DNA from: Candidatus Pseudolachnospira avium
GTDB taxonomy: Bacteria; Bacillota; Clostridia; Lachnospirales; Lachnospiraceae
DNA: 51,720 bases
Direction: 5' to 3'
Assembly: GCA_904420025.1 (NCBI GenBank)
Contig: CAJFTW010000081.1
Location: 1 to 51,720, forward strand
The translations under genes were made by a program, and so were the position numbers. Below, in pieces: positions 17,342 to 25,570 of this stretch. The notes beneath the pieces are model-generated. The model saw only the letters and a program-made list of their open reading frames with translations. It had not been told where the DNA came from and did no database searches. Position 1 is the first letter of the stretch, and every line of letters begins with the position of its first letter.

Positions 17342-19138
17342 TTATCTTTTATTCCGGCTCATCCCACAGTCCCGCAGCGCCGCGTGGAAAGAGGAATGCC
17401 GGGGGAATTCCCTCCGGTAATGCTGGAGGATGTTCTCCTTGGCGCCCCGTTCCCCACGGGACTCTTTCACCTCTCCCAGGGCCGCCGCCAGCTGTGCCGA
17501 AGCATAATAGTGATTCCGGAACTGGCCGGAGACAATGGCCCGAATCCGTTTGTCAATGAGCGTCTCCAGCTTCCGCAGATACAGATTCGCCTGTTTTTCC
17601 GTTAGGGGGTAAAAACGTTTCCAGCTACAAAAAGCCTTCCAGAAAATTGCTGTTCCCTGGGCCGGATCCGATTCCGTCTCCCCCTCCTGCCGGGTTCCCT
17701 GCAGATAGTGGGCGGAATCAAAGCCCATGGATTTCATGGCCTCCCAGGCGGCCCCGGCACAGCCGCTCTCCAGCTGCTCTCCCTGGTACAGGAGAAGCAA
17801 AAACAGCGAAATCCCACATTTGACAAAATGGCCGGTCCAGCCCAGAGGCTCCTTCTCCTTCTGGCACTTGGACCAGGCGTAGTCAAAGTCTCCGGCCAGG
17901 AACCGCAGAATGGTTCCGGAATAGGAAACCAGGGCATTTTCCGTTTGCTCATCCGGCATTCTATACAGGCTGGAATCCAGGGACACGGCTCCGAAGTTCT
18001 GCTTCTTTGGTAATTGAGAGGCCATCCGCCGGGCCACCGTCCCGCACTCCTCCGGCTCTCCGCTTTCATTGACCCAGCGCAGATAATTGGTGGGGGTGGA
18101 ATCTGAGAGGAAGGCTTCCCGCCAGCAGACAGCTGCCACCGACTCCTGGCCGGAGCGCAGTGCCGCGCCGGCGGTTTCCCGTGCGATCCGGCTGCGGATG
18201 ACGTACCGGACATCCACCTTCTCCAGCGCCTCTTTTCCCACCTCGGTCCGCTGTCTTTCGGAAGCACTGCCCTTCATCATCTCCAGCGCCTCCAGGTAGA
18301 GAGAAGGGTGGATTTCATACGCCTCCCGGGCCACCTCCAGCATTTTTCCGGCATCAAACTGGCTGCGAATGGTTTCCTTCAGCAGCCACAGGGCCTTCAC
18401 CCCCTGTTGCCGGGACAAAAGCTGGATCCAGGAATCCCAAAACGCCGGCAGGTCCGGCAGTTCTTCCTTTCCGACACGGAGCATGTTTTCCAGGGGGACT
18501 TGCCTGAACATGTCTTTTTGATAATACTGGAACAGCTCCTCTGCCCGCTGCTCCGGCGGAGATACCATATAGGCCGCATACAGGATATAGGCCGCCAATT
18601 CTTTCAAATGGATGGAAGCAATCTTCTCTTCCACCAGCTCCTCCAGCCCCATATCCAAATACTCATCCTCATCGTTCTCCACGGTCACATCCGTATCCAG
18701 CAGGCATTCCGCCAGCTCCTCTGCTTCCGGATAAAAGCCATCGTTGACACACTGCTCCAGAAGAAGGCTGGCCTCCTCATAGATTTCCCCAATTCCCTGG
18801 TCATCCTGGTAGGCCCACTCCCAGTCCGAATCCCAGTACGCCTCCTGCTCCACTTCATAGCTCTCTGCTGTCAGGAACCGTTCTCCCGCCTGGATCTGGC
18901 TGAACAGCTCCAGCAGCCGCTCATATTCCGGACGGATGCCACGGACCGCCGCTGCCTCCTCCGGCTGCGTATCTCCCTCCTGGCCCGTTTCTCCCGCCAG
19001 CCGCAAAAGCTCCAAAAATTCCTCCCGTTCCTTCTCCGGCACCTTTCGGGCAAAATTGTGCAGGAATCCCCGCAGCTCCTCTTGGGACAGGGACTGGGCA
19101 CAGCGGTCCACTTGTTCGGTGAATTCTTCCAGGTTCAT
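17342..19138 (-). CDS. large helical protein of unknown function
   Basis: A 598-residue, mostly helical, acidic cytoplasmic protein with no signal peptide or membrane span. It shows repeated helix-pair patterns reminiscent of TPR/HEAT-like scaffolds (for example [40 protein letters not shown]) but no motif I can name. The ATG at 19138 overlaps the stop of the upstream ATPase/nuclease gene as ATGA, which fixes the start; the upstream in-frame extension is rejected. Translational coupling with the AAA/PD-(D/E)XK gene and an 11-base gap to the SEC-C gene suggest that the three products form a functional unit. Confidence 0.68.
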   Translation of the reverse strand: MNLEEFTEQVDRCAQSLSQEELRGFLHNFARKVPEKEREEFLELLRLAGETGQEGDTQPEEAAAVRGIRPEYERLLELFSQIQAGERFLTAESYEVEQEAYWDSDWEWAYQDDQGIGEIYEEASLLLEQCVNDGFYPEAEELAECLLDTDVTVENDEDEYLDMGLEELVEEKIASIHLKELAAYILYAAYMVSPPEQRAEELFQYYQKDMFRQVPLENMLRVGKEELPDLPAFWDSWIQLLSRQQGVKALWLLKETIRSQFDAGKMLEVAREAYEIHPSLYLEALEMMKGSASERQRTEVGKEALEKVDVRYVIRSRIARETAGAALRSGQESVAAVCWREAFLSDSTPTNYLRWVNESGEPEECGTVARRMASQLPKKQNFGAVSLDSSLYRMPDEQTENALVSYSGTILRFLAGDFDYAWSKCQKEKEPLGWTGHFVKCGISLFLLLLYQGEQLESGCAGAAWEAMKSMGFDSAHYLQGTRQEGETESDPAQGTAIFWKAFCSWKRFYPLTEKQANLYLRKLETLIDKRIRAIVSGQFRNHYYASAQLAAALGEVKESRGERGAKENILQHYRREFPRHSSFHAALRDCGMSRNKR

Positions 19139-20859
19139 TTTTCTTCTTTCTCCATCGCCACCCGGCATTTCTTTTTATAGCAAGCGATACCATACTTCAA
19201 GACTGTATGGCAGCCATCATCCAGTAGTTCTTTCCCGTAATCCATTCGCTGAATTTGCTCTAAAGCAGCCTGGCATGTCATTTCATACTGAGCATTTTCT
19301 GCATATTTTATCTCAATTACAATGCCAAGATCGTCATCCTCCACCTTGATAAAAATATCACTATATCCTTCACCAGATTCCCGATTGGATTGCACATACC
19401 ATCCATTTTTATAACCCAGGATTCCCAAAAGAATCCAGTGATAAAACCCTTCTTTGGCAGACTTGCGCACAAAGGTATCACGAATACTTATCGTCCTGCC
19501 CAGGTATTCTGTAAACAGCCGTTCCACCTCTTGGGCATTCCCTTCCTGAAGTGCCTGGCAAAACATTTCCAATGTCTTTCCATCCTGCTCCACACCTTTC
19601 CGGAACATCTCCATAATCTGGCTTTCGAAAATATTCCGGATTTCCTGATTGGGAATGGCCAGTTTGTATCGCCTTCCATCGGAGCTTCCCCGCTGCGTCA
19701 GGTATCCGGTTGCAAAAAGGACACTCCAGATATTTTCCATGGAATCATACAGGCGGTTATACGTCAGGTCCTCCCGGATCTCCTTGGTCACAGTGTCTCC
19801 CGCAACCAGGGCCTCCACCTCACTTTTTGTCAATCCGGTTCCGACTTTCTCCAGGAAATGCCGCACCACATCGTTACTGCTGGTATTGGACCAATAGTCC
19901 TGCGGAAGCAGATCCCGTTTTACCAACAGCTTGTTGACATAGTTGATCACATCCCAGGGGCAATAAACATCCGCGTCTCCAAAACGATAGCCATCGTACC
20001 ATGCTTTTATGGACTCATACTTTTGGTTTAAATTGTAATATTGCAGCATCGTGCGGACTTCTTCATCCGTAAAGCCGAAATAGGAATCACAATCCTCGTC
20101 CGTGATTGAAAAAATACTGGGGTTGTTCAACCCCGTAAAAATACTCTCCTTGGACACGCGCAGGCATCCCGTCAGCACCGCAAAGTACAGGCTGTCATTG
20201 GTTTTCAGTGCCTGCTCCAGTATGTTGCGGATCAGGAGAACCATTTCCTGATAGTATCCCTGCTCATGGGCTTTGGCCAGCGGTACGTCATACTCATCCA
20301 CCAGAATAACAACCTTCTGGCCATAATGCTTCTCCAACAGTACCGATAAGGTCTTGAGGCTTCCCATGAGAACTGCGTCGGGCATGCGGAAGCTCTCTTC
20401 CCCACTGGTATCCACCATGACCAGTTGTTGATACTGCTGTTTTTCCCGACTGGTAAGATTGACATCCTCCAGCAGAAATTGAAACCGCATGGCCTCATTG
20501 CCGATGGCCGCGCACATCAGCGAACGTGCCGTGGCATAATCCCCGCCGTTAATCCCCTTCAGTGTGATTGACACCACCGGATATTTTCCCATGTGTTCCC
20601 GGCAGACCTCTGCATCCTCGGAAACATGCAGCCCCTCAAACAGTGTTTGGTTGCCACCGATTTCCAAAAAGCATTTGAGCATGCTCATATTCAGGGATTT
20701 CCCAAAGCGCCGGGGACGCGTGAACAGATTCACCTTTCCCCTTCTCTGCAGCAGCTCCCGGATCATAGCTGTTTTATCCACATAATAGTAATTGTCCGTC
20801 CGAATTTCTTCAAAGCTTTCAATTCCTACCGGAAGGCGTTTTTTCTCCGCAACGCACAT
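19135..20859 (-). CDS. AAA-ATPase-like protein with C-terminal PD-(D/E)XK nuclease-like domain
   Basis: A 574-residue protein of the AAA-ATPase_like (PF09820) plus PDDEXK_9 (PF08011) architecture. N-terminal part: LPVGIESFEEIRTDNYYYVD then RPRRFGKSLN (Walker-A-like, 48-57), Walker B VVILVDEYDVPL, and the family motifs TGCLRVSKESIFTGLNN and WYDGYRFG. C-terminal part: YSDIFIKVEDDDLGIVIEIK matches the nuclease-fold D...(E/D)xK core. These genes are common in gut anaerobes; their role is unresolved. The start at 20859 follows AAGGAG with about 11 bases; the in-frame extension upstream merely translates the tandem repeats. Its stop overlaps the next start (ATGA). Confidence 0.88.
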   Translation of the reverse strand: MCVAEKKRLPVGIESFEEIRTDNYYYVDKTAMIRELLQRRGKVNLFTRPRRFGKSLNMSMLKCFLEIGGNQTLFEGLHVSEDAEVCREHMGKYPVVSITLKGINGGDYATARSLMCAAIGNEAMRFQFLLEDVNLTSREKQQYQQLVMVDTSGEESFRMPDAVLMGSLKTLSVLLEKHYGQKVVILVDEYDVPLAKAHEQGYYQEMVLLIRNILEQALKTNDSLYFAVLTGCLRVSKESIFTGLNNPSIFSITDEDCDSYFGFTDEEVRTMLQYYNLNQKYESIKAWYDGYRFGDADVYCPWDVINYVNKLLVKRDLLPQDYWSNTSSNDVVRHFLEKVGTGLTKSEVEALVAGDTVTKEIREDLTYNRLYDSMENIWSVLFATGYLTQRGSSDGRRYKLAIPNQEIRNIFESQIMEMFRKGVEQDGKTLEMFCQALQEGNAQEVERLFTEYLGRTISIRDTFVRKSAKEGFYHWILLGILGYKNGWYVQSNRESGEGYSDIFIKVEDDDLGIVIEIKYAENAQYEMTCQAALEQIQRMDYGKELLDDGCHTVLKYGIACYKKKCRVAMEKEEK

Positions 20860-20887
20860 AGAACCGCACACTCCTTCCCTTGATTTT

Positions 20888-21034
20888 GCCGTGCTTCTCA
20901 CGGCATAGAGGTATACCCGGAGGGTGTTTCCTCTGTCTGCCGTGTATCTCACGGCATAGGGGTACACCCGGAGGGTGTTTCCTCTGTCTGCCGTGTATCT
21001 CACGGCATACAGGTACACCCGGAGGGTGTTTCCG
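20888..21034. repeat. 51-bp tandem repeat, nearly three copies, two dyads per unit
   Basis: Units begin at 20888, 20939 and 20990 with exact 51-bp spacing; the third is cut short near 21034. Each unit contains CCGTG-N5-CACGG and ACACCC-GGA-GGGTGT (the first copy has one mismatch in the second dyad). The period is a multiple of three, so all frames stay open across it, but no ribosome binding site precedes those frames. The block lies in the predicted 5' leader of the AAA-ATPase operon (minus strand), where each unit would fold into two small hairpins. Confidence 0.9.
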
Positions 21035-21051
21035 CATAAAGAGCTACCCTT

Positions 21052-21080
21052 ATCATAACACAGGCCGTTGTTTCGGGCAA
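21052..21080 (-). promoter_or_regulatory. promoter of the AAA-ATPase operon
   Basis: Minus strand: -35 TTGCCC (21080-21075), 17-bp spacer, -10 TATGAT (21057-21052) preceded by TGT, giving an extended -10. This places the start near 21045 and the tandem repeats inside a leader of about 185 nucleotides. Confidence 0.6.
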
Positions 21081-21136
21081 CGCCAACCGGTTCCCCTCTC
21101 CCCCGGTATACTCTCCCTGAATAGCAGCTTTGGAAA

Positions 21137-21213
21137 TCCGCATTGTACTTTGCGGATTCCCCGCTTTATAATAATGAAGGGAAAAATTTTCCCCGGCGCA
21201 GCGGATGCGCCGG
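21137..21213 (+). promoter_or_regulatory. promoter and three dyads upstream of the SDR remnant
   Basis: Plus strand: TTGTAC (21143-21148), 18 bp, TATAAT (21167-21172). The dyad AATCCGCA...TGCGGATT flanks the -35 and looks like an operator. Downstream lie GGGAAAAATTTTCCC (21179-21193) and CCGGCGCA-gcgga-TGCGCCGG (21193-21213), a strong leader hairpin just before the ribosome binding site. Confidence 0.55.
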
Positions 21214-21239
21214 AATCCTTGATACAGGAGGCGCATAAT

Positions 21240-21542
21240 ATGAACACTTGGCTGATTACCGGCTGTTCCAGCGGGCTGGGCCGCGGCATTGCCCGGGCTG
21301 CCCTGGAACAGGGAGAACAGGTGGCCGTTACCGCCCGGCATCCGGGGGATCCGGACCGGGGCGGCCGGGTGGTAGTGGAAACCGCACTCCGGGAAGACGC
21401 TCCCTTCCGCCTTCTGCTGGGCAGTGACGCGGTGCGGATGGCGGAAGAGACACTGCAGAACCGCCTCCGGGAGCTTCAGGCCTGGGCGCCGGTCAGCGGA
21501 CAGGCGGATTTTCCTATACACGAACAAACTATGCAAAATTAG
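21240..21542 (+). pseudogene. short-chain dehydrogenase collapsed by an in-frame internal deletion
   Basis: A 100-residue frame with a good GGAGG ribosome binding site. The first 35 residues are the N-terminus of an SDR: MNTWLITGCSSGLGRGIARA (the TGxxxGxG NAD(P)-binding motif) followed by GEQVAVTARHP. From about residue 43 it reads as the C-terminus of the same family (VVVETALREDAPFRLLLGSD, RLRELQAWAPVSGQADF). The roughly 190 intervening residues, including the YxxxK catalytic motif, are missing. A full SDR of this type is about 280 residues. Promoter and start signals are intact, so a stub may still be made, but it cannot be an active dehydrogenase. Confidence 0.85.
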
Positions 21543-21571
21543 CAGCTAACCGAATCTCTCACACTCGCAAA

Positions 21572-21614
21572 ACGTAGGAACGGCAGATGCCCCGCGCACC
21601 TGCCGTTCCTACGT
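21572..21614 (-). terminator. hairpin with perfect 15-bp arms, likely terminator of the minus-strand M24 operon
   Basis: Arms ACGTAGGAACGGCAG (21572-21586) and its exact complement (21600-21614) with a 13-base loop. On the minus strand the stem is followed by TTTT. It lies between the convergent SDR remnant and the M24 peptidase gene; the T run is short, so termination efficiency is uncertain. Confidence 0.65.
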
Positions 21615-21665
21615 CTACCCCGTTTAGGGCTATCTATTTCCCGATAGTCCCTGCCTGTTTCTGTC

Positions 21666-22745
21666 CTACACACCCAAAATCCGCAGGCCTTTATCCACCT
21701 GGTTCAGGACCTCGCAGCCATCCTCGGTGACGATGACCAGATCCTCCACCCGCACACCCATGCGGCCCGGCAGATAGATGCCCGGCTCGATGGAGAAGAT
21801 CATATCAGCCTCAGCGGGCTGTGTGTTCACCGCGCTGACATCCCCTTTTTCATGATCCTCCATGCCAATGAAATGGCCCAGCCGGTGGGTAAAGTATTCG
21901 CCGTACCCGGCTTCGGTGATCACATCCCGGGCAGCCCGGTCAATCTCCTGCAGCGGCACACCAGCCTTCACCAGCGCCTCCGCCCGGGCATTGGCCTCCT
22001 GCACAATCTCATGGATCTTCACATACTCCGGATCCGCCTTTTTCCAGAAAAAGGTGCGGGTCATATCCGAACAATAGTAGTCCTTCTTGCAGCCAATATC
22101 TATCACAATACAGTCACCCTCTTTGACCACCGTATCATCCGGGGAATGGTGCGGATCGGCAGCGTTGGCGCCGAAGGAGACAATCCCGTCAAAGGACTGG
22201 CCTTCACAGCCGTACTCCTCATAGCAAGAAACCAGATACTGGATGCACTCCTTCTCCGTAACCCCTTCCCGGATAAACGCCGCCAGCTTCTCCATGCAGG
22301 CATCGTTGATCTGGGAGGCACGGCGCATCCGCTGCTTTTCCTCCTCATCCTTAATGGCGCGGACCCGATCCACACAGTCCGAACCCACCACCATCCGGGT
22401 ATCCGGGCAAGCGGCCATAATGGGGAGCAGGAACTGGGCCGCCATGGCCTTGTCCACCCCCAGGGTCCCCGGCTGAATGTGGGGCGCAACCAGCTCCGCC
22501 ACATTGGCGTTGTCATCAAAGGTAACGGTGGGCATACCGGTGTCCCCCAGGGCAAACAGGATATTGGCAAAGAGAAGGTTCTCCCCCTCCGCCCGCACCA
22601 GATAAGCCCAGAAGCGCTCCATGGGAACCACATCGAAGCCTGTGAGATAATAGATACTCAGATGATCTGTGACCAAAAGCTGTTCCAATCCTGCCTGCCG
22701 CATTTTTTCCCGTACCCGGGAAATCCGGCTCTGAAAAATCTCCAT
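21666..22745 (-). CDS. M24-family metallopeptidase (Xaa-Pro aminopeptidase/creatinase fold)
   Basis: A 359-residue two-domain protein: an N-terminal creatinase-type domain (ISRVREKMRQAGLEQLLVT, YYLTGFDVVP) and a C-terminal pita-bread domain with the five metal ligands visible as D in VIDIGCKKDYYCSDMTRT (two Asp), H in HRLGHFIGMEDH, E in FSIEPGIYL and E in VRVEDLVIV. Members cleave Xaa-Pro peptides or, in creatinase-like branches, small amide or guanidino compounds. The start is the ATG at 22745 behind GAGG; a GTG three codons upstream lacks spacing. It is last in the gene string starting at 26878, with 111 bases to the MBL gene. The catabolic context suggests action on a small amide or dipeptide-like substrate rather than general proteolysis; this is inference. 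Confidence 0.85.
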   Translation of the reverse strand: MEIFQSRISRVREKMRQAGLEQLLVTDHLSIYYLTGFDVVPMERFWAYLVRAEGENLLFANILFALGDTGMPTVTFDDNANVAELVAPHIQPGTLGVDKAMAAQFLLPIMAACPDTRMVVGSDCVDRVRAIKDEEEKQRMRRASQINDACMEKLAAFIREGVTEKECIQYLVSCYEEYGCEGQSFDGIVSFGANAADPHHSPDDTVVKEGDCIVIDIGCKKDYYCSDMTRTFFWKKADPEYVKIHEIVQEANARAEALVKAGVPLQEIDRAARDVITEAGYGEYFTHRLGHFIGMEDHEKGDVSAVNTQPAEADMIFSIEPGIYLPGRMGVRVEDLVIVTEDGCEVLNQVDKGLRILGV

Positions 22746-22856
22746 GTCCCTCACCTCATTGATTTTTTGGATGGATTCTATCCAGCTCCTATCATACTAT
22801 ATGGCTCCCCTTCATGCAAGATTTTTCAGAGGCTGCCGGCAAGAATCTGCATCCGT

Positions 22857-23684
22857 CTACTCCAGCGCCTCTGCGGATGCCGCCCGTTCCAGCATATAAT
22901 TCCGCCACACGGATTTATCCACAAAGCCGCTGAAATCCCGGGGATCCGCCGGGTTCACCCCGCTGAGCAGATTGGTCTGGTTGTGGTGGCTGGTCAGGCA
23001 GATGTCAATATCCCACTCCGCCATCTCCCGGCAATCATCCACAAACCGCTGCTTCAGGGTCAGCGGGTAGCCGTTTTCCCGCAAATAGGCGGACGTCAGA
23101 AACGGTGCGGTGCCGGCGCCGCCGTGCATGCCGCAGTGGTAGGTGCGGCCGTCCTCGTCCGTGTCATCAAAGAAGAAGGAGGTGGTGCCTGGAGTATGGC
23201 CCGGGCACAGCTTGGTGCGAATGGTAAACCGGCCCAGGGCAATGGGCTTTTCATCCGCGTAAAATTCGTCCGGCTCAAAGTCCGGGGCGTAGTGGAACAG
23301 CACCCGCTCCGGATACGTTTTCTTGATCTCATAGTCCTCCCGGGACATGTAGACCTTAGCGCCGGTCATCTCCTGCAGGGCCCGCAGGCCGCCGCAGTGG
23401 TCCTGGTGGCCGTGGCTTAAGAGGATCATCTTGATGTCCTTGGGGTTGTAGCCGGCGTCCCGGATGGCCTCGGTGAGCAGGTACAGGGCCCGGATCTCAA
23501 AGGTGTCTATGAGGATCAGGCCTTCCCCGGTGTCCAGCAGGTAGCAGCTCACATAGCTATTGCCGCTGACGTACCAGACATGAGGGGCAATGCGGAAGGG
23601 CGCCTGGGCAATATCCCAGGGATGGTTGTCAATGTAGTCGTAAGGATCGGTTTTGAGGGTCGGGACCCGTCTAAAGTCACTCAT
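22857..23684 (-). CDS. MBL-fold metallo-hydrolase
   Basis: A 275-residue cytoplasmic protein with the metallo-beta-lactamase fold: SHGHQDHCGG gives H91-x-H93-x-D95-H96, CPGHTPGTTSFFF supplies the third His, and LTSHHNQ lies near the last ligand position. No signal peptide, unlike true beta-lactamases. MBL relatives of this kind hydrolyse lactones, thioesters or phosphodiesters. AGGAGG precedes the ATG. It sits 12 bases downstream of hydrolase A1 and before the M24 gene, so it is probably part of the same pathway; a lactonase or thioesterase step fits, but the substrate is unknown. Confidence 0.85.
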   Translation of the reverse strand: MSDFRRVPTLKTDPYDYIDNHPWDIAQAPFRIAPHVWYVSGNSYVSCYLLDTGEGLILIDTFEIRALYLLTEAIRDAGYNPKDIKMILLSHGHQDHCGGLRALQEMTGAKVYMSREDYEIKKTYPERVLFHYAPDFEPDEFYADEKPIALGRFTIRTKLCPGHTPGTTSFFFDDTDEDGRTYHCGMHGGAGTAPFLTSAYLRENGYPLTLKQRFVDDCREMAEWDIDICLTSHHNQTNLLSGVNPADPRDFSGFVDKSVWRNYMLERAASAEALE

Positions 23685-23696
23685 GGATGAAACCTC

Positions 23697-24608
23697 CTAA
23701 TTTTTTGCGCTTCCAATACGCCGTGCGATCAGCTCCGCCGCCGCCCGCCAGTGATTTCCAAAATGGGGGATGAAGCCATGGCAGGTATCCAGGAAACGCT
23801 TTACCGTCACCTCCACACCCACCGATGCCAACCGCCCGGCATATTCCTCATTCTCAAAGCGGAAATTGCAGCCCTCAGCAGAGAGGATCAGTGTGCGGGG
23901 CAGCTTTTTCAGCTGTTCATCCGCCGCGTAGCAGGGGGATGAGTAGACAGATGCCGCTGCCTCCGTATCGCCGCGGAAATACAGCTCCGAAAACGCCAGT
24001 TCCCTGTCCAGGGGAAGGATCCGGGGATAGGCACCCTTTTTGTAAACAGGGCTGTTCACACTGTCCAGCAGCGGGTATCCCAGCACCTGCAGGCACAGCC
24101 GGAAATCCCCAGTGTCCGCCGCCTTCAGGGCCATGCCGGCCACCAGGGTCCCACCGGCGCTGTAGCCGCCGGCGGAAATCCGGTTTTCATCCCCGCCCCA
24201 GTCCGCACATTGGGCAAAGGTATACCGGGCTGCGTCATAGCACTGGTCAAAAGCCACCGGCCAGGGCGCTGTGCCGGAGGTGGTATAATCCAGATCCACC
24301 ACAATGCCGCCAATCCGGTCCGCTAGGTATGAGCTGAACATGGAGTCACAGTCCGCATGGGGATACACAAACCCACCCCCGTGGATATAGATGTGGATGG
24401 GGCAATTTTCCGTCCGGCTCTTGGCCCGGTGCATATACAGCGTATAGGGATAACCGTCCACGGTGCGGGTCAAGACTTCCTCCTCGCACAGCTTCCGGTA
24501 GTCCTGGTATTCCTGGGGATACGCCGGCAGCCCCGCAATAGGGGAACGCCGGGCCGTGCGCTCCAGCACCTCAAACAGTTCTTTTTTCCGTTGCTCACTG
24601 AAAGGCAT
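23697..24608 (-). CDS. alpha/beta hydrolase, hormone-sensitive-lipase type (hydrolase A, copy 1)
   Basis: A 303-residue esterase-like enzyme: HGGGF at 76-80 (oxyanion hole), the nucleophile S150 in GGYSAGG, and an Asp and a His (CHGFIPHFG) towards the C-terminus. No signal peptide, so it acts in the cytoplasm. It aligns end to end with hydrolase A2 at 27221-28132, sharing for example LTRTVDGYPYTLY and YTTSG.APWPVAFDQCYDAA, and is its tandem duplicate. Compared with hydrolase B it shares the fold and central motifs but differs in its ends, so A and B look like an older paralogous pair within each module. It probably hydrolyses an ester imported by the linked SLC13-type transporter. Confidence 0.87.
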   Translation of the reverse strand: MPFSEQRKKELFEVLERTARRSPIAGLPAYPQEYQDYRKLCEEEVLTRTVDGYPYTLYMHRAKSRTENCPIHIYIHGGGFVYPHADCDSMFSSYLADRIGGIVVDLDYTTSGTAPWPVAFDQCYDAARYTFAQCADWGGDENRISAGGYSAGGTLVAGMALKAADTGDFRLCLQVLGYPLLDSVNSPVYKKGAYPRILPLDRELAFSELYFRGDTEAAASVYSSPCYAADEQLKKLPRTLILSAEGCNFRFENEEYAGRLASVGVEVTVKRFLDTCHGFIPHFGNHWRAAAELIARRIGSAKN

Positions 24609-24681
24609 TTGGCACCTCCTTCAAACATGCAGGACAGGATGCAGCAAACGCCGCACCCTGTCTCCATACTCGATTCCTCTC

Positions 24682-25549
24682 TTACAGGCTTGCCTCGTTG
24701 ATGGCGCGAAGGATCCGCTCCTGGGCCTGCTGCCACTCGCCCGCCAGGCGGACCGTAAAGCCGTGGGGGCTGTCCATAAAGCACTGGATGGTCACCTCAT
24801 TGCCCATGGCTGCCATCCGCAGGGCATACTGTTCATTATCCTTCTTAAATGGGCAGCTGCCGGCGTTGATCACCAGGGCAGGCGGCAGCTCCTTCAGCAT
24901 GTCATCCGTGGCAAAAATAGGACTGCAAAAGGGAAGCTGAAGCACCCGGTCGTCTCCATCCGCATACAGCTTAGAAAAAGCGCCGGAGCGTTCATTGCCG
25001 CCGGGAAGCACCGACTTATAATTGTCCAGGGCTGCGTAGTCCAGCACCTGCAGGCAAAGGGCAAAGTCCTTGGTAGCCGACGCCCGCATGGCAATGGCCG
25101 CAGCCAGGCAGCCGCCGGCGCTGTGGCCGCCAATGGAGATCCGCTTGGGATCCCCGCCCCAGGCCTCACACTGCTCAAACACCCATTGAACCACCGCATA
25201 GCTCTGCTCAAAGGCACAGGGGAAGGGGTGCTCCCAGGAGGTGGCATAGTCAATGTCCACCACAATCCCGCGGATGCCTGCGGCGATACGGGCACAGTAC
25301 AGATCGTCATCGTGATCCTGTTCATGCACAAAACCGCCGCCGTGCATGTTCACATGGATGGGGCACTTTTCCATTTTATCCTTGGCAGTGGAGATGACCA
25401 GGCGCACCGGGGCAGCGTCAGCTCTCTCTGCTCCACCTGTGCCCCAGGAAAGCAGTGTACTCCTCCGGAATCACCCGCTCTCCCCGCTTTCCATGGGTGT
25501 TCTCAATAATCTCTCTGTAATGTTCCTTTTCTGCTTGTGTCAAAGCCAT
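24682..25549 (-). pseudogene. frameshifted alpha/beta hydrolase (hydrolase B, copy 1)
   Basis: Begins like copy 2 with MALTQAEKEHYREII and GERVIPEEYTAFL, behind a GGAGGG ribosome binding site. Near 25437-25452 it carries a net gain of two bases relative to copy 2, so the frame runs to TGA at 25420-25418. Near 25405-25418 nineteen bases present in copy 2 are absent. From 25407 the correct frame resumes (RLVISTAKDKMEKCPIHVN) and stays intact to the end, with HGGGF and GHSAGG preserved. The two changes do not restore frame. The 241-residue remainder could start at GTG 25407 but lacks a ribosome binding site and about 56 N-terminal residues. Either a recent pseudogene or a base-calling or assembly error. 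Confidence 0.82.
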
Positions 25550-25570
25550 AAGAAATCCCTCCTAAAACCT

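Noticed and set aside
20860-21018. N-terminal extension of the AAA/PD-(D/E)XK protein made of 17-residue repeats
   Set aside because: It is only the translation of the 51-bp tandem repeats; the family N-terminus and a ribosome binding site lie at 20859.
20888-21034. Possible CRISPR array
   Set aside because: Units are contiguous direct repeats of 51 bp with no variable spacers, and no cas genes are present.
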